Part shown: in pieces, positions 9,267-20,552 of the stretch
Layout of the letters: the number at the start of each line of letters is the position of its first letter
Numbering within the stretch: position 1 is the stretch's first letter
Made by a program: the position numbers and the translations under genes
Origin: Aristaeella lactis
GTDB taxonomy: Bacteria > Bacillota > Clostridia > Christensenellales > Aristaeellaceae
Reading direction: 5' to 3'
Assembly (NCBI RefSeq): GCF_018118585.1
Contig: NZ_CP069421.1
Coordinates: 3,100,001-3,164,000, forward strand
DNA: 64,000 nucleotides
Notes under the pieces: generated by a model
What the model was told of the DNA's origin: nothing
The model's input: the letters and a program-made list of their open reading frames with translations, nothing else
Database searches by the model: none

Positions 9267-10886
9267 TCAGCAGCAGAGATATTTCTGCAGGGTGTTCCGT
9301 ACAGCTCCGGGACCGCGGATCTCCTCCAGGAAGAAAGAGGTGATCCGTTCGCCCAGCGGGCAGGCGGTGAGATCGCTTCCGAAGATCACCGGGTTGGAGA
9401 GGATGGCCTGCAGCTTGTCACCGCAGGTTTCCTGACGGCCCAACTCGATACCGGTAAGCTGTGCCCGAAGATCTTCCAGCAGCGGGTCGGAGGACAGCTG
9501 CATGGGAGCGCCTTTGTCATCCACACCCAGCAGGTAACGCAGCCAGCCCGCTATGGCAAGGGGCAGCGCGACCAGCTGATCCATGGAACGGCCTTCGGCC
9601 AGATAGCTGCGGATGGTCTCGCCGAAGCGGATACCGACTTTCTGGGAGGTATCCGTGGCGATGCGCTGGGGTGCGTCCGGCATAAAGGGATTGGGAAGAC
9701 GCTCCTCCATAACTTCGTCAATGAAGGCTTTGGGACTGAGAATGCCGGGATCTGTTACAACCGGCAGCCCTTCCTGATAGCCCAGACGCCGGATCAGCTT
9801 CACCAGGTCCGCGTCTTTCATCTCGTCACGGATGAGGGTATAGCCCAGCAGGCAGCCGTAGACCGCCAGCGCGGTATGCAGCGGGTTCAAGCAGGTGGTT
9901 ACTTTCATCCGCTCCGTCTTGTTGACGGTATCCCGGTCGGTAAAATAAACTCCTGCTTTTTCCAGGGGCGGGCGTCCGTTGGGAAACTTATCCTCCACCA
10001 CCAGGTACTGAGCCTTTTCGGCATTGACAAAAGGCGCCACAAAGGTGCCGCGGGGCGTTTCCAGGGGAGCCATATCCTCAATCCCGGCTTCCTCCAGCAT
10101 CCGCTGGACTTCCGGTGCCGGCCGGGGGGTGATCTTGTCGATCATGCTCCAGGGGAAGGATACCTGCGATTCATCGGTGAGCCAGGAAACAAAGCCGTCC
10201 GGTACGAAGCCGTTCGCGTTCCATGCCCGGGCAACCTCCAGGATGCTGCTTTGCAGCTTTTCGCCGTTATGGCTGCAGTTGTCCATGCTGACAACCGCCA
10301 GCGGAGCCTTGCCTGCCTGATAACGGTGGAAGAGCAGGGCGGTTACGATGGTCATGGCGTGACGGGCCTGCTCCGGACCGTTTGCCAGGTCTTCAGACAC
10401 CACCTTCAGGTACTGGCCGTCAATACCACGCAGTGCGTACCCTTTTTCGGTGATCGTGAAACTGATCATCTGCAGCGAAGGGGCTGCGAAAGCCCGGAGC
10501 AGACGTTCGTAATCCGCTTTTTCGCCGGGCTGGGCGACAACGGCTTCCGAAACGGAAGCGATAATCTCTTTGTCAATGGTGGCATCCGCGTTCAGCGTGA
10601 CACTCATGGTCAGATTGTCATATCCGCCGTAGATCATGCGGATGTTGTCCACATCGAAGGTGTCGGCGGCGATGATGCCCCGGTCAGACAGGCCTTCATC
10701 CAGGAGCCGCTGCTGCAGCGCCGCAATGAACGCGCGGAAGATGTTTCCGGCACCGAAATGCACCCAGAGGGGCTTTTCGTCCGTTTTTTTCCGCATAAGA
10801 TCAATGTCATAAGCCGGCAGTTTCACGCCAGCCTTTTCCCAGCCGGCACGATCCTTCAGTGCCTCCAGATTTACTTTCATATTCAT
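9267..10886 (-). CDS. uxuB: Fructuronate reductase (mannitol dehydrogenase family)
   Basis: Reduces D-fructuronate to D-mannonate with NADH. The 539-residue protein is a polyol-type long-chain dehydrogenase, with WVHFGAGNIFRAFIAAL at the N-terminal nucleotide-binding site and CLNPLHTALAVYGCLLGY in the catalytic half. UxuB is preferred over mannitol dehydrogenase because uxuA is immediately upstream on the same strand (29-base gap). The start may be ATG 10886 (AAGGA 7 bases upstream) or ATG 10880 (GAGG 7 bases upstream). It is longer than the paralogous UxaB at 2021, and the two are clearly different subfamilies. Confidence 0.88.
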   Translation of the reverse strand: MNMKVNLEALKDRAGWEKAGVKLPAYDIDLMRKKTDEKPLWVHFGAGNIFRAFIAALQQRLLDEGLSDRGIIAADTFDVDNIRMIYGGYDNLTMSVTLNADATIDKEIIASVSEAVVAQPGEKADYERLLRAFAAPSLQMISFTITEKGYALRGIDGQYLKVVSEDLANGPEQARHAMTIVTALLFHRYQAGKAPLAVVSMDNCSHNGEKLQSSILEVARAWNANGFVPDGFVSWLTDESQVSFPWSMIDKITPRPAPEVQRMLEEAGIEDMAPLETPRGTFVAPFVNAEKAQYLVVEDKFPNGRPPLEKAGVYFTDRDTVNKTERMKVTTCLNPLHTALAVYGCLLGYTLIRDEMKDADLVKLIRRLGYQEGLPVVTDPGILSPKAFIDEVMEERLPNPFMPDAPQRIATDTSQKVGIRFGETIRSYLAEGRSMDQLVALPLAIAGWLRYLLGVDDKGAPMQLSSDPLLEDLRAQLTGIELGRQETCGDKLQAILSNPVIFGSDLTACPLGERITSFFLEEIRGPGAVRNTLQKYLCC

Positions 10887-10915
10887 CCCTCGTCCTTTCC
10901 TTTGTTGCGGAAAAA

Positions 10916-11989
10916 TTAAGCGTTATTCTTTTCAAGCGCTTCCCACAGGCCGTTCAGGTAAGCCACGCCCAGGGCACGGTCATACAGGCCGTAGCCGGGA
11001 CGCCCCTGCTCATCCCAGATCATACGTCCGTGGTCAGGACGGATGTAGGTATCCGGGCAGGTCTCGTGGATTGCTTTCATGATTTCATATACATCCAGGT
11101 CGCCGGTGGAGGACAGGTGGGATGCCTCCCGGAAATGATGATAGCCAAGGTATTTGACATTGCGGACGTGCATGGCGCCGATACGGTTCATGCTTCCGAA
11201 ATGCCGGATGGCTGCCGGAATATCGTTGTCCGGGTTGGAACCCAGGGAACCGGTGCACAGGCACAGGGTGTTGGCGGGGCTGTCGTGCAGCTGCACCATT
11301 TTGTCAAAATCCTCGATGCTGTGAGTGATCCGCGGCAGACCGAAGATCGGCCAGGCAGGATCGTCCGGATGGCAGGCCATCCGCACACCGACTTCCTCGC
11401 AGACAGGGATGACAGCATCCAGGAAATACTTGAAGTTTTTCCGGAGACCGTCCGGGGTCATGCCTTCATACTGCTTCAGGGTAGTTTCCAGCAGGGCGAG
11501 ACGTTCCGGTTCCCAGCCGGGAAGGGAAAAGCCCTTGCTGCCGGCGGCAGTGCGGCGGACGATTTCCAGGGGCCCCATATCTCCGAGGTCTTTTTCATCA
11601 AAATACAGACTGTTGCTGCCGTCCTCCGGGATCACCCGGGCCAGGTCTGTGCGCAGCCAGTCAAACACCGGCATGAAGTTGTAGATGATGACCTTTACGC
11701 CGTGCTTTGCCAGCATCCGGATCGTGGAAATGTAGTTGGCAATGTATTCATCCCGCCTGCCAAGACCGGTCTTGATATCTTCATGGACGTTCACAGACTC
11801 GATGACTTCGATTTCAAGTCCTGCCTCGTTAACTTCCTTCTTCAGCGCGATGAATTCATCTTCCGGCCAGTCCACACCGGCGGGCTTTTCCAGCAGGCCC
11901 ATGAGGCCGGTCATGCCGGGAATCTGTTTGATGTACTTCAGCGGAATCGGGTCAGACTGGCTTCCATACCAGCGAAATGTCATTTTCAT
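10916..11989 (-). CDS. uxuA: Mannonate dehydratase
   Basis: Dehydrates D-mannonate to KDG, which is then used by KdgK at 5688. The 357-residue protein is a typical Uxu[17 protein letters not shown] at the start, [18 protein letters not shown] in the middle with metal-ligand His and Asp, and [12 protein letters not shown] near the end. Its ATG overlaps the stop of the upstream MFS gene by four bases (ATGA), which suggests translational coupling. GGGAG is placed 10 bases upstream. Confidence 0.94.
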   Translation of the reverse strand: MKMTFRWYGSQSDPIPLKYIKQIPGMTGLMGLLEKPAGVDWPEDEFIALKKEVNEAGLEIEVIESVNVHEDIKTGLGRRDEYIANYISTIRMLAKHGVKVIIYNFMPVFDWLRTDLARVIPEDGSNSLYFDEKDLGDMGPLEIVRRTAAGSKGFSLPGWEPERLALLETTLKQYEGMTPDGLRKNFKYFLDAVIPVCEEVGVRMACHPDDPAWPIFGLPRITHSIEDFDKMVQLHDSPANTLCLCTGSLGSNPDNDIPAAIRHFGSMNRIGAMHVRNVKYLGYHHFREASHLSSTGDLDVYEIMKAIHETCPDTYIRPDHGRMIWDEQGRPGYGLYDRALGVAYLNGLWEALEKNNA

Positions 11990-13194
11990 GTTTCGGATAC
12001 TCCCTTTCTTGTTTTCATTCGGATATTGACGGCGGAAAACACCGTCAGAAGAACAATCGACACCAGGATAGCGATCATGCTCATCTCAAATCCGCCGCTT
12101 TGCGCGAGGAAGCCCACCAGGGCAGGCATCAGGATACCGCCTGTCGCTCCAAAGGCCAGCAGGGTTCCCGTCGCCAGCGGATAGGTGTTGGTATAGTGCA
12201 CGGCGTCGGAATAGATCATGGGGCAGATCCCGGCCATGCAGAATCCCATGCCCGCAATACACCCCGTCACCACCGGAACGGCTGACGCCAACAGCATTCC
12301 GGTGAAACAGGCGGCCATTCCGATCGACGCGACAAACATCAGGATCTTCTGGGATACTTTCCGGGAAAGCCAGGCACATGTCAACCGTCCCGCCAGGATC
12401 ACCGCCCACAGAAGGGTCGCCATGGACTGGCTGTAAGCGGCAATGTCTCCCTCACCCATGGCAGTGAAGAGCGACTGCTTATGCTGCAGGTAGGTAACCA
12501 GCCATCCGTTAATGGCATATTCGCTGCAGATATAGCAGAACATCATTCCGGCGAAAACCAGAAAAGCCGGCTCTTTCAGGAACGCCATTGTCCGTGCCTC
12601 TTTCTGCTTCCTGTCCGGACGGTCATCCGGCACCTGCGAACGGGAGAACAGGAATACTGCCGCTGCGCCGCATAGTACCACAAAAAAAAGTCCGGCCTGC
12701 CAGGCTGCAATGCGGCTCAGCAGAAGAAAGGCCATCGGTGCGGTAATGGCACCGACGGCAAAGCACGCATGCAGAATATTGGCTGCCGCGGGGCTGCCGT
12801 CAGTCAAGACGTTCACCGTGTGGTTGTTGAAATTCGTAACGGAGCCACGTCCAACACCCGTAAGCACAAAAGCTGCGAAAAGAAGGCCCGGAGCACCGGT
12901 AACGGCCATCAGGGTCATCCCCAGGAAAGCCAGGGAGGCCAGAAGAGCAATGGATCGGCGGCGTCCCAGCCAGAAGGGCACAATACCCGAAACAAATCCG
13001 GCAACCATGTTGCCGATTGAATGAGCGGACAGCAGCACCCCGCTGAAGGAATCTGACAGTCCCCAGCTGCGTTTGAGATCCGGCATGGCGGATCCGAGCA
13101 TCAGGGAAACCATACCGCTGCAGAAAAACGCGTAAAAGCACGTCAGCAGCAACCGGCGGCGGGAAGGATCCATTCGGCGGAGGAAAGAAAACAT
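11986..13194 (-). CDS. MFS transporter, probably sugar/uronate-related
   Basis: A 402-residue membrane protein with about 12 hydrophobic segments and the MFS loop motif [17 protein letters not shown] between helices 2 and 3. The start at 13194 has GGGAG 7 bases upstream; an in-frame ATG at 13200 is too close to that site. It is fused by a four-base overlap to uxuA, so it probably moves a uronate, an aldonate or an oligomer-derived sugar acid. Having both this carrier and a TRAP system in one cluster suggests two related substrates. The specific substrate is unknown. Confidence 0.82.
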   Translation of the reverse strand: MFSFLRRMDPSRRRLLLTCFYAFFCSGMVSLMLGSAMPDLKRSWGLSDSFSGVLLSAHSIGNMVAGFVSGIVPFWLGRRRSIALLASLAFLGMTLMAVTGAPGLLFAAFVLTGVGRGSVTNFNNHTVNVLTDGSPAAANILHACFAVGAITAPMAFLLLSRIAAWQAGLFFVVLCGAAAVFLFSRSQVPDDRPDRKQKEARTMAFLKEPAFLVFAGMMFCYICSEYAINGWLVTYLQHKQSLFTAMGEGDIAAYSQSMATLLWAVILAGRLTCAWLSRKVSQKILMFVASIGMAACFTGMLLASAVPVVTGCIAGMGFCMAGICPMIYSDAVHYTNTYPLATGTLLAFGATGGILMPALVGFLAQSGGFEMSMIAILVSIVLLTVFSAVNIRMKTRKGVSET

Positions 13195-13213
13195 CGGCAT
13201 ACTCCCTGAATAC

Positions 13214-13239
13214 ATCCCGGGCCTTTTCAGGCCCGGGAT
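13214..13239 (-). other. Intergenic hairpin between dctM and MFS gene
   Basis: ATCCCGGGCC and GGCCCGGGAT form a perfect 10-bp stem with a 6-nt loop. No T-run follows on the reverse strand, so it is more likely an mRNA processing or stability element separating the abundant transporter message from the enzyme genes than a terminator. Confidence 0.55.
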
Positions 13240-13261
13240 CATTCATCATTCAGTTTCCGGA

Positions 13262-14563
13262 TCACACACTATATCCGAACAGTTGCGGCAGCCAGAGGCT
13301 GATCTGCGGAATGAAGGTAATCAGGATCAACGCGGCAACCATGCAGAGATAGAACGGCATGGTCGCCCGGACCACATTTTCCATAGGACGTTTTGCCACG
13401 GCGGAACCGATAAACAGCACAGCTCCGACCGGCGGAGTCAGCAAGCCGATACCGCAGTTAAGCACAACCATGATACCAAACTGGATCGGGCTGAGGCCGA
13501 TAGACGTAGCTACAGGCAGCAGGATTGGTGTTGCAATCAGGATGATCGGCGCCATATCCATGATCATGCCCAGTACCAGCAGGATCACGTTCAGCAGCAG
13601 TGCAGTGATAATGGGGCTGTTGGAAATGCCGGCAATCAGCGCAGCAGCTTTTGCGGGAACATGCAGGTTGGTCAGGCAGTATCCGAAAGCGCCGGACATG
13701 GCAATCAGGATCAGCACAATGGCCAGCGTGTCGATACAGCTCTCAAAGCTCTTCCAGACGCCTTTCCAGGTCAGTCCCTTGTAAATGAACACAGATACAA
13801 ACAATGAGTAGATGACCGCGATAGCAGCGGATTCAGTAGCGGTAAACACGCCGCCCACAACGCCGACAACCACGACCAGCACCGCCAGCAGGGCCCAGAT
13901 GCTCTTGCCCAGCTGTTTGACGAAGTTTTTGATGGAGAATTTCTCCCCCTTGGGATAATTCCGCTTCACAGAAATAATATAGGATCCCACCATCAGGGCT
14001 ATAGCCAGCAGGGCGCCGGGCAGATAGCCTGCCATAAACAGCGCGCCGACCGAGATACCGCCGGCTGTAGTGGCGTAAATAACCATGTTGTGGCTGGGCG
14101 GAACCAGCAGTCCCTCGCAGGAGGAAGTGATGGTCACAGCAGTTGAAAAGTCCACGTCATAGCCTTCATCCACCATCATGGGAATCAGGATGGAGCCAAG
14201 GGAAGCGGTGTCAGCAGCAGCGGAACCGGAAATGCCGCCGAAAAAGTAGGACGCAACGATGTTCACCATTGCCAGGCCGCCGCGCATCCATCCGACAATG
14301 GAGTTGGCCAGCGCAATCAGCTTCTCCGAAATGCCTCCGGAGCCCATCAGCACGCCCATTGTGATAAAGAACGGCACAGCCATCAGGCTGAAGGACCATA
14401 CGCCGCGCACCATCTGCATGGGCAGGACGCTCAGTTTCTGGCCCATGGAAATCAGGCACAGTACCGTGGAAATACCAACAGAGTACGCAATGGGGAAGCG
14501 CAGGAAAACCATCAGCAGGAAACTGCCGAGCAGAATAATCGTGGATAAGGTTTCAGCATCCAT
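13262..14563 (-). CDS. dctM: TRAP transporter large permease (DctM)
   Basis: The 433-residue large membrane subunit of a tripartite ATP-independent periplasmic-type transporter; it carries the ion-coupled transport pathway. It has about 12 hydrophobic segments and DctM-family motifs such as FRFPIAYSVGIS near the start, FFGGISGSAAADTASLGSIL and LLTPPVGAVLFIGSAVA. Its start overlaps the dctQ stop by one base. Grouping with uxuA and uxuB suggests a uronate substrate. Confidence 0.93.
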   Translation of the reverse strand: MDAETLSTIILLGSFLLMVFLRFPIAYSVGISTVLCLISMGQKLSVLPMQMVRGVWSFSLMAVPFFITMGVLMGSGGISEKLIALANSIVGWMRGGLAMVNIVASYFFGGISGSAAADTASLGSILIPMMVDEGYDVDFSTAVTITSSCEGLLVPPSHNMVIYATTAGGISVGALFMAGYLPGALLAIALMVGSYIISVKRNYPKGEKFSIKNFVKQLGKSIWALLAVLVVVVGVVGGVFTATESAAIAVIYSLFVSVFIYKGLTWKGVWKSFESCIDTLAIVLILIAMSGAFGYCLTNLHVPAKAAALIAGISNSPIITALLLNVILLVLGMIMDMAPIILIATPILLPVATSIGLSPIQFGIMVVLNCGIGLLTPPVGAVLFIGSAVAKRPMENVVRATMPFYLCMVAALILITFIPQISLWLPQLFGYSV

Positions 14564-15111
14564 TATGCCTGCACCTCCTTCTTTTCAGTCTGGGGCACAA
14601 AGAATTCTTCTATATGCAGGAATACCTGTTCAAGTTCAAAAATAACCATACTCACACCTGCTACAGCCACGGGCAGGTACATCCAGATCTGGCTCAGGTT
14701 CGGCAGGGAGGAGTACTTGGCAAATCTTGCAATATTGCCGGTGGGTTTGATCACATCCAGCCCTTCGATCAGCAGTACCACGCCAAGCGCCATCACCGCA
14801 ATGTCTGCCAGCAGGTCCAGCGTGAGCAGCACTTTCTTTGGCAGGTACTTATCAAAAGCCGTCATGCGGATGTGGCTGCGCTTGCGGATTGCCAGCGTAG
14901 CGGAAAGGACCGCCATGTAGACCATCAGAGTCAGGACCATTTCTTCACCCCAGTGCGGGGCTGTAAAGAAGGGGAAATAGCGGCCGGCTACAGTAACAGA
15001 GGTAATGATGATATCTCCGATCAGGAGAAGCTTGCAGATAAACAGCATGATCTTGTAAGTCCAGTCATAGACGGGCTTGATCTTTTCCAGCTTCTTAAAA
15101 ATGGTTGGCAT
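14563..15111 (-). CDS. dctQ: TRAP transporter small permease (DctQ)
   Basis: A 182-residue four-helix membrane protein. It has the DctQ features VTVAGRYFPFFTAPHWGEE (conserved R-Y-F and W-x-E-E) and ATLAIRKRSHIRMTAFD. AGGAGGC lies just upstream of ATG 15111. It pairs with DctM at 13262 and the binding protein at 15237. Length is ordinary for the family. Confidence 0.9.
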   Translation of the reverse strand: MPTIFKKLEKIKPVYDWTYKIMLFICKLLLIGDIIITSVTVAGRYFPFFTAPHWGEEMVLTLMVYMAVLSATLAIRKRSHIRMTAFDKYLPKKVLLTLDLLADIAVMALGVVLLIEGLDVIKPTGNIARFAKYSSLPNLSQIWMYLPVAVAGVSMVIFELEQVFLHIEEFFVPQTEKKEVQA

Positions 15112-15171
15112 TCAGAAGCCTCCTTGGTATCATGTGTGAACGGACAGTGTCTCTCAGCAAAAATACGAATC

Positions 15172-15201
15172 GGGGGCGCAGGAGTTGGGCCCTGCACCCC
15201 C
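15172..15201 (-). other. Hairpin between dctP and dctQ
   Basis: GGGGGTGCAGG and CCTGCGCCCCC on the reverse strand form an 11-bp stem with one G-T pair and an 8-nt loop. No T-run follows. Such hairpins after a binding-protein gene commonly stabilise its mRNA and lower downstream expression; here that is inference. Confidence 0.55.
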
Positions 15202-15236
15202 AACGGGTTCATTGTTTAATCGTCTTTTTCAGATCA

Positions 15237-16250
15237 TTACTGCAGCGCCATGATCGCTTCATAGATTTCTTCCATGCCAGCGATATTCGCTTCCAGAACA
15301 GCCTTGGTAGCTTCCTGCCAGACGCTCTTGTCTTCCACTTCGTTGACAGTGCAGCCCATTTCGATCAGCTTGTTGTAAGCATCTTCCTGACGGGCCATAA
15401 CGGACTTCTCGCATTCAGCCATCGCGTAATCGGCAGCTTCCTGAACCATAGCCTTCTGCTCATCGCTCAGCTTGTCGAAGCAGGAATCGGTAGCGATCAG
15501 TTCGATGGTGCCCAGGGTGTGGCCGTCACGGAGCATGTAGGGAGCAACTTCCTGGAAGGAGTTGGACAGGTAGTTGGTGATGGGCTGTTCAGCGCAGTCC
15601 ACAACACCGGTCTGAAGCGCGCTGTACAGTTCACCGAAGGAAACGGGAGTGAAAGAGGCGCCCAGGCCCTGCAGCAGGCCGGTCATGATCGGGTCGTCAG
15701 ACACGCGGATCTTCAGGCCCTTCAGGTCTTCGATGGTCTTGATGTCGACCTTGGAGAAGAAGTGACGATAGCCTTCTTCACCATAGGCCAGGCCGGTCCA
15801 GGGCTGACCAACTTCTTTGGCTTCAGCCAGCATTTCCTTGGCCAGGTCGCTCTTAACGAACTTCCAGTAGTGCTCTTCGCTGCCGAAGACGTAGGGCAGG
15901 GTCAGGAACACGCTCTTCTTTGCGCCATACTGATTCAGTGCGAAAGCGGAGATACGGACGATGTCAGCGGAAGTGTCGCCGCCCAGGATGTTGGCCAGGA
16001 CTTCTTTTTCGCTGCCCAGAACGCCGCCGCCCTGGAGATCAACAACGATTTCACCGGCGGAAAGCTCTTCCAGCTTCGTCTTGAAAGCCCAGGCCACGTC
16101 GCTGACGACAGAGCCCTTCTCAGCGTTCTCTTCCAGAGTAGCGGGAACGGGGTTCACTTCAGCATAGGTCAGGGTAATCGGATCCGCAAAAGCGGCGGTG
16201 CAGCCCAGCAGCAGAGCCAGGGCCAGCAGGATACCAAAGAGTTTCTTCAT
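15237..16250 (-). CDS. dctP: TRAP transporter solute-binding protein (DctP)
   Basis: A 337-residue secreted binding protein that captures the substrate for DctQM. The N-terminus MKKLFGILLALALLLGCTAAFADP has both a lipobox (LLGC) and a signal peptidase I site (AFA); retention as a lipoprotein is expected in a Gram-positive. The body has the DctP pattern: KTKLEELSAGEIVVDLQGGG, GLKIRVSDDPI (Arg that binds the substrate carboxylate) and GVVDCAEQPITNYL. AGGAGGAC lies upstream of ATG 16250. It is first in the reverse operon and diverges from an AraC gene. Confidence 0.93.
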   Translation of the reverse strand: MKKLFGILLALALLLGCTAAFADPITLTYAEVNPVPATLEENAEKGSVVSDVAWAFKTKLEELSAGEIVVDLQGGGVLGSEKEVLANILGGDTSADIVRISAFALNQYGAKKSVFLTLPYVFGSEEHYWKFVKSDLAKEMLAEAKEVGQPWTGLAYGEEGYRHFFSKVDIKTIEDLKGLKIRVSDDPIMTGLLQGLGASFTPVSFGELYSALQTGVVDCAEQPITNYLSNSFQEVAPYMLRDGHTLGTIELIATDSCFDKLSDEQKAMVQEAADYAMAECEKSVMARQEDAYNKLIEMGCTVNEVEDKSVWQEATKAVLEANIAGMEEIYEAIMALQ

Positions 16251-16353
16251 GGGGTAGTCCTCCTTATGAAATTTCGGATGATCTCATCCTTCTGATGGCA
16301 ATATCTAATCATATTCTCTCCATATTGTACATGGTATGAAAAAACATTATATA

Positions 16354-16381
16354 TTGCAAAAAACGTCAATTTCAGTATAAT
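16354..16381 (+). promoter_or_regulatory. Candidate promoter for AraC gene at 16397
   Basis: TTGCAA (16354-16359), 16-base spacer, TATAAT (16376-16381). Transcription would begin only about 9 bases before the TTG start, so either the leader is very short or translation starts further in. Confidence 0.5.
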
Positions 16382-16396
16382 GAGAGCAGGAAAAGA

Positions 16397-17314
16397 TTGC
16401 GATTTGGGGTGATAAATATAGACGGCGCCTATGTTTCCGCGTTCAACGTATTGCAAGAAATGAGCAGGGACGACATAGAGGTCTATCATTACAACGACAG
16501 CGCAACCTATCATGTGCCGCCGCACCAGCATGACTTTTATGAGCTCTACTGCCTGCTGAACGGACCCTTTACCTTTCATGTGGAGAACAACCGATATGCC
16601 CTGAAACCGGGATCCCTGCTGCTGGTACAGCCGGGGGAAGTTCACTGGCCTGAACTGGAACAGCCGCCCCGGGATATCGAACGTATTGTACTATGGCTGA
16701 ATCCGCAGTTCATTTCATCCCTGTCCATCTTTCTGCCCCAGACGCTGGGCACCTTTGGTGAAAACCTGCAGAAAGAGCAGCTGATCATTCCGGAGGAAAA
16801 AACCTACCAGGTGATCCTGGGCCTTTTGTATTCCCTGTTATATGAAAAGAACAGGGCGGATGCTGACAGTCCGTACCTGTGCCATCTGATCCTCTCACAG
16901 CTGCTGGTCTACCTGGGCAGGGCTATGAACGAGAGGGAAATGCCCCCGGAAAGACTGGGAGCAAGATACAGGGAGATCATGCTGGTTCATGAATATATCA
17001 ACGCCCATTTTAAAGAGGAACTGACTGTCAATGATCTTGCGGAACATTTTTACATGGACAAAAACACATTGACGAGGCAGTTCAAACGGATCATCGGAAT
17101 GACACCCGGGGATTATATCCGGCGGAAGCGGCTGGAAACCGCCCACGCGTTGATCCGTCAGGGCTACAGCGTACTGAATGCCGGTTATTCGAGCGGGTTC
17201 TCGGACTACAGTGCTTTTTACCGGGCATTCTGCCACCTGTACGGCCAGGCTCCCAGCACTTTTTCCAGCCAGACCAGAAAAAACAGGACGGCGGCGTACC
17301 GCAACGGAAAGTGA
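16397..17314 (+). CDS. AraC-family transcriptional regulator, divergent from TRAP operon
   Basis: A 305-residue regulator with an N-terminal cupin sensor (HVPPHQHDFYELYCLLNGPF, KPGSLLLVQPGEVHWPE) and a C-terminal AraC DNA-binding domain (LTVNDLAEHFYMDKNTLTRQ, PGDYIRRKRLETAHALI, GFSDYSAFYRAFCHLYG). No ATG start fits well: TTG 16397 has AGCAGGAAAAG upstream and is chosen, while ATG 16460 would give a protein 21 residues shorter but lacks a ribosome site. Divergence from dctP is the usual arrangement for a local activator of uptake. It is different from the AraC protein at 8323. Confidence 0.85.
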   Translation: MRFGVINIDGAYVSAFNVLQEMSRDDIEVYHYNDSATYHVPPHQHDFYELYCLLNGPFTFHVENNRYALKPGSLLLVQPGEVHWPELEQPPRDIERIVLWLNPQFISSLSIFLPQTLGTFGENLQKEQLIIPEEKTYQVILGLLYSLLYEKNRADADSPYLCHLILSQLLVYLGRAMNEREMPPERLGARYREIMLVHEYINAHFKEELTVNDLAEHFYMDKNTLTRQFKRIIGMTPGDYIRRKRLETAHALIRQGYSVLNAGYSSGFSDYSAFYRAFCHLYGQAPSTFSSQTRKNRTAAYRNGK

Positions 17315-17323
17315 GGAATAAAA

Positions 17324-17860
17324 ATGGAAACAAACCCGGAGATGATTACCATTCCGGTAAAACTGGATGAGAAAACCTTCAGACACTTTGCATATTTCGA
17401 TATGTTTATCCTGCGGAAGAAATGGATCAGGCCGGTCGTGTTTTTTCTGATCATGACCGCCTTTGCCTTTGCTGCACTGCTGATCAGGAAGGAGCAGTCC
17501 GGCATGATTGCTGCGGTGCTGCTGGTCATCGGGATCGGACTGCCGCTTGTGTATGCCGGAAGCTTCCTCAGCCAGGTGAACATGCAGGCGGTCAGCCGCA
17601 AACTGAAGCCGGCCAGGTATGTTTATACAGTGACACTCGGCGGGGAAGGCGTTACAGCAAAAGATAACGGAAAGAACGAAGAAACGCCGGTTATCCCCTG
17701 GGAGAAGGTTCAAAGGGCTTTCCGGAGGAAAGGGTGCATCTATCTGTATGTGACCGCGGCAAAGGCGTTTCTGCTCCCGGCGGGACAGGCGGATGCTCCG
17801 GATCACGAAGTATGGGACTTTATACAGGACCATCTTGGCGCGGATAAATGCAAGGGATAA
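17324..17860 (+). CDS. YcxB-like membrane protein
   Basis: A 178-residue protein with two transmembrane segments (about 35-52 and 60-80) between a short cytoplasmic N-terminus and a basic, soluble C-terminal domain. The C-terminal pattern VIPWEKVQRAFRRKGCIYLY ... AFLLPAGQA resembles the YcxB-like family, whose function is not established. It starts 9 bases after the AraC gene, with GAGGAA upstream, and may be co-transcribed with it. Confidence 0.7.
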   Translation: METNPEMITIPVKLDEKTFRHFAYFDMFILRKKWIRPVVFFLIMTAFAFAALLIRKEQSGMIAAVLLVIGIGLPLVYAGSFLSQVNMQAVSRKLKPARYVYTVTLGGEGVTAKDNGKNEETPVIPWEKVQRAFRRKGCIYLYVTAAKAFLLPAGQADAPDHEVWDFIQDHLGADKCKG

Positions 17861-17880
17861 TAAAGAAGGAGAAAACAGAA

Positions 17881-18216
17881 ATGAAAGGATCGGTTATGCA
17901 TCGCAGCGATATCACGCCCATTCCGCTGGGGGGAGGCGTGGAGCGGAGGATCCTGGCGTATGAGGATCCGTTGATGGCGGTGGAGGTCAGCTTTGAGGCG
18001 GGCGCGGAGGGAGCACCTCATGTGCATCCGCATACCCAGCTGAGTTATGTGCTTTCGGGGTCTTTCCGATATGATGTGGAGGGGGAATCCACGGTCCTGA
18101 ACCAGGGGGATTCCATTGTGGTTCCGGGCGGCCTGGAGCACGGGACACTGTGTCTGGAAAAGGGAGTCCTGCTGGATGTGTTTACGCCGAAACGGGATGA
18201 TTTCCTGGCTCGATAA
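17881..18216 (+). CDS. Small cupin-domain protein
   Basis: A 111-residue single-domain cupin. The two metal-binding motifs are visible: GAPHVHPHTQLSYVLSGSF (three His) and GDSIVVPGGLEHGT (His). AAGGAG lies 9 bases before ATG 17881; a frame opening at 17848 lacks that site. Such proteins often bind a sugar or metal, or act as isomerases; the function here is unknown. It follows the YcxB-like gene by 20 bases and ends at a terminator. Confidence 0.82.
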   Translation: MKGSVMHRSDITPIPLGGGVERRILAYEDPLMAVEVSFEAGAEGAPHVHPHTQLSYVLSGSFRYDVEGESTVLNQGDSIVVPGGLEHGTLCLEKGVLLDVFTPKRDDFLAR

Positions 18217-18241
18217 TTTTCCCGAACATACCATCCTGACC

Positions 18242-18275
18242 CGCAGCCGGTTTTTATCTGCCGGCTGCGTTTTTT
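18242..18275 (+). terminator. Rho-independent terminator after cupin gene
   Basis: CGCAGCCGG and CCGGCTGCG form a 9-bp stem with a 10-nt T-rich loop followed by six T. It separates the regulator cluster from gyrB. Confidence 0.9.
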
Positions 18276-18332
18276 ATGCGTAAAACAGACAGGACGTCTA
18301 TATATATAGGAAAGAAAAATTCACGAAAAAGC

Positions 18333-18361
18333 TTTCTTTTTGGGCAAAAAAGTGGTATAAT
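18333..18361 (+). promoter_or_regulatory. Candidate gyrB promoter (extended -10)
   Basis: TGGTATAAT gives an extended -10 with TATAAT at 18356-18361. The -35 region 17 bases upstream (TTTCTT) is poor, as is common with extended -10 promoters. The leader to gyrB would be about 115 bases. Confidence 0.6.
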
Positions 18362-18373
18362 AAATTGATTTGA

Positions 18374-20449
<2,076 letters not shown>

Positions 20450-20552
20450 TTCAGGTTGGAGGTAGGAAGTAGGAGGCAGGAGGTTTTTAACCGACAACCT
20501 TCAGCTTCTGATAAACGAGTTTTCTGATTAATGAGTGTTTGAGGATTGAGAA
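20450..20552 (+). repeat. Purine-rich GGAGG repeat in the gyrB-gyrA gap
   Basis: GGAGGTAGGAAGTAGGAGGC at 20458-20477 is a GGAGGYAGGAAG-type tract whose relative lies at 53688-53708 after an unrelated gene. It looks like a dispersed intergenic repeat that has entered the gyr operon. It provides several false Shine-Dalgarno-like motifs well upstream of gyrA. Confidence 0.55.
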
